This document shows, one piece after another, positions 63,100 to 64,000 of a stretch of 64,000 bases of DNA. The notes beneath the pieces are model-generated. The model ran no database searches, was not told where the DNA came from, and was given only the letters and a program-made list of their open reading frames with translations. The stretch is taken from NCBI RefSeq assembly GCF_003994465.1, contig NZ_RZNX01000003.1:339283-403282 (forward strand), written 5' to 3'. The position numbers and the translations under genes are program-made. This DNA comes from Paenibacillus zeisoli (GTDB lineage: Bacteria > Bacillota > Bacilli > Paenibacillales > Paenibacillaceae). Positions within the stretch are counted from its first letter, which is position 1; each line of letters starts with the position of its first letter.

Positions 63100-63288
63100 T
63101 CAAGCATAGTATTCTTGAAGTAGTGCGCGGGTCTCTTCGGCGCCATCCTGCTCTTCGAGATTAAGCAATCCTTTGGCTGCCCAACACTCCTGACAAGCAG
63201 CTTCTGTAGTACATAAATGTGCATCCTCACAGGTATAGCAGAACTGCATAAGGTTTCTGGTTACTACTTCTTGGTCTACTGTTCTCAT
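63100..63288 (-). CDS. Small cysteine-rich protein
   Basis: The protein has 62 residues, starting at ATG 63288 with AAGGAG upstream. Five cysteines form CYTC, C and CQEC clusters (FCYTCEDAHLCTTEAACQEC), a likely zinc-binding knuckle. Glu-rich helices follow. No family name is recognised. It is probably a cytoplasmic zinc-binding regulator or adaptor. Confidence 0.7.
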   Translation of the reverse strand: MRTVDQEVVTRNLMQFCYTCEDAHLCTTEAACQECWAAKGLLNLEEQDGAEETRALLQEYYA

Positions 63289-63386
63289 CTTAATCACTCC
63301 TTATCTTCTTTACGAGTTAAATATATCACACCCCTCACCCCTATATTGTGATTTATTTCACAATATGACAAGAATCACATTTTTTC

Positions 63387-64000
63387 TTACCACCTGATTC
63401 GTGAGATTAGATCAAGCCAGTGATCCCGCTCATCTTCATGCACCTTCCATCCGGAAATTTCCTGCTTAATTTGAGCGAGATTTACGTAGCCCTTCGCTAA
63501 TCCGTTCAAGCGGGCTGCAAGGGTTGAATTCACCAACTCTTGATGGGACGGGTAGATGGAGCTAAGCTTCTCCACCGCATCTGGATAGCGGTGAAGGTAA
63601 TATTTCTGGTGCCGCTCCTCAGCCGGGTAGAATGCAGTAAAAGGCGAAATCTCCGTTTCAGGCTTCACTTTTCCTGCCCGTTCTCGTTCCCTGATTACCT
63701 GCTCCGCCTGACCCCTCTGCTGCACATTATGATACAGCACCATTGATCTGTATTGCCGCCCTTTATAATCGTTGATATTAACCGGGTTATGGTTGTTCCA
63801 GAAAATACGCAGGACTTCTTCAAAGCTGAGAATCTCCGGGTCAAAGTCCAATTGGACCATTTCGGAATGATCGCCCATATCTCGGTAAGAGGGCTGCGCT
63901 GTTGTTCCTCCGGCATAGCCCGTTTGAGTTCTAATCACGCCAGGCAGGCTGCCGAATAATGCATCAGGGCTCCAGAAACAGCCCATGCCGAGCGTCGCAG
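63387..64000 (-). CDS. msrA: Peptide methionine sulfoxide reductase MsrA (partial)
   Basis: About 204 residues are visible; the N-terminus lies beyond the window end. The catalytic motif reads ATLGMGCFWSPD at the window edge, with Cys in GCFW. TGYAGGTTAQPSYRDM and GDHSEMVQLDFDPE follow, and YYLHR lies further on. It reduces methionine-S-sulfoxide in proteins. The C-terminal ~60 residues (PSHQELVNSTLAARLNGLAK) are an extension seen in many Gram-positive MsrA proteins. Confidence 0.93.
   Translation of the reverse strand, partial: ATLGMGCFWSPDALFGSLPGVIRTQTGYAGGTTAQPSYRDMGDHSEMVQLDFDPEILSFEEVLRIFWNNHNPVNINDYKGRQYRSMVLYHNVQQRGQAEQVIRERERAGKVKPETEISPFTAFYPAEERHQKYYLHRYPDAVEKLSSIYPSHQELVNSTLAARLNGLAKGYVNLAQIKQEISGWKVHEDERDHWLDLISRIRW

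Overview
This window looks like chromosome of a Paenibacillus or a close relative in the Paenibacillaceae. The evidence is intermediate G+C, many TTG and GTG starts behind strong Shine-Dalgarno (SD) sequences, SLH-anchored secreted enzymes, a YesM/YesN-type sensor and regulator beside a carbohydrate ABC transporter, a Firmicute-type thiC under a TPP riboswitch, and a KimA-type potassium importer under a c-di-AMP riboswitch. I see no rRNA, tRNA, CRISPR array or transposase gene.

Layout. 1-1749: a sugar-binding lipoprotein (cut by the window edge) and a fructokinase, each behind a consensus promoter carrying the same TAATCGATTA operator. 1832-13179: a minus-strand operon for a contractile phage-tail-like particle of PBSX/xkd type (terminator, sheath, tube, tail chaperone with a -1 frameshift site, tape measure, LysM hub, baseplate, fibre). 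It has no capsid, terminase, integrase, holin or lysin genes. A response regulator and a membrane histidine kinase follow directly. 15757-22271: a cysteine hydrolase, a GIY-YIG/DUF2087 protein, a small membrane protein and a very large SLH-anchored M4 metalloprotease. 22417-27446: thiC with its TPP riboswitch, two copies of a dispersed hairpin-like repeat, and a UvrD/Rep-type helicase whose 3' end is an array of about a dozen different hairpins. 27600-37960: a small membrane protein, fabF, regulators, a 2-keto acid decarboxylase, a lipoprotein whose best start codon is ATT, an ECF42 sigma-factor operon, and a secreted coiled-coil protein behind a structured leader. 38028-44384: a YesN/YesM two-component system and a sugar ABC transporter, with a third copy of the dispersed repeat between them. 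44626-57542: mostly cell-surface proteins (stalk-domain protein, eight-repeat surface protein, Gly-rich repeat protein, bifunctional nucleotidase with internal SLH domains) plus RNase H. 57644-64000: c-di-AMP riboswitch and kimA, a membrane HD-GYP phosphodiesterase, an ArsR-type regulator divergent from a flavin reductase-like protein, a Cys-rich small protein and msrA (cut by the window edge).

The strongest candidates for something undescribed are the tandem hairpin array in the helicase 3' end (27017-27439) and the dispersed repeat with inverted ends (24512-24625, 24811-24995, 41025-41192). Next are the leader with a 13-bp terminator hairpin and a pseudoknot-like arrangement (36942-37189), the probable ATT start at 33657, and the tail-only particle locus with its adjacent two-component system. 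Start codons were chosen from SD spacing and homology by eye. All family names are recognised from motifs, not from database searches.
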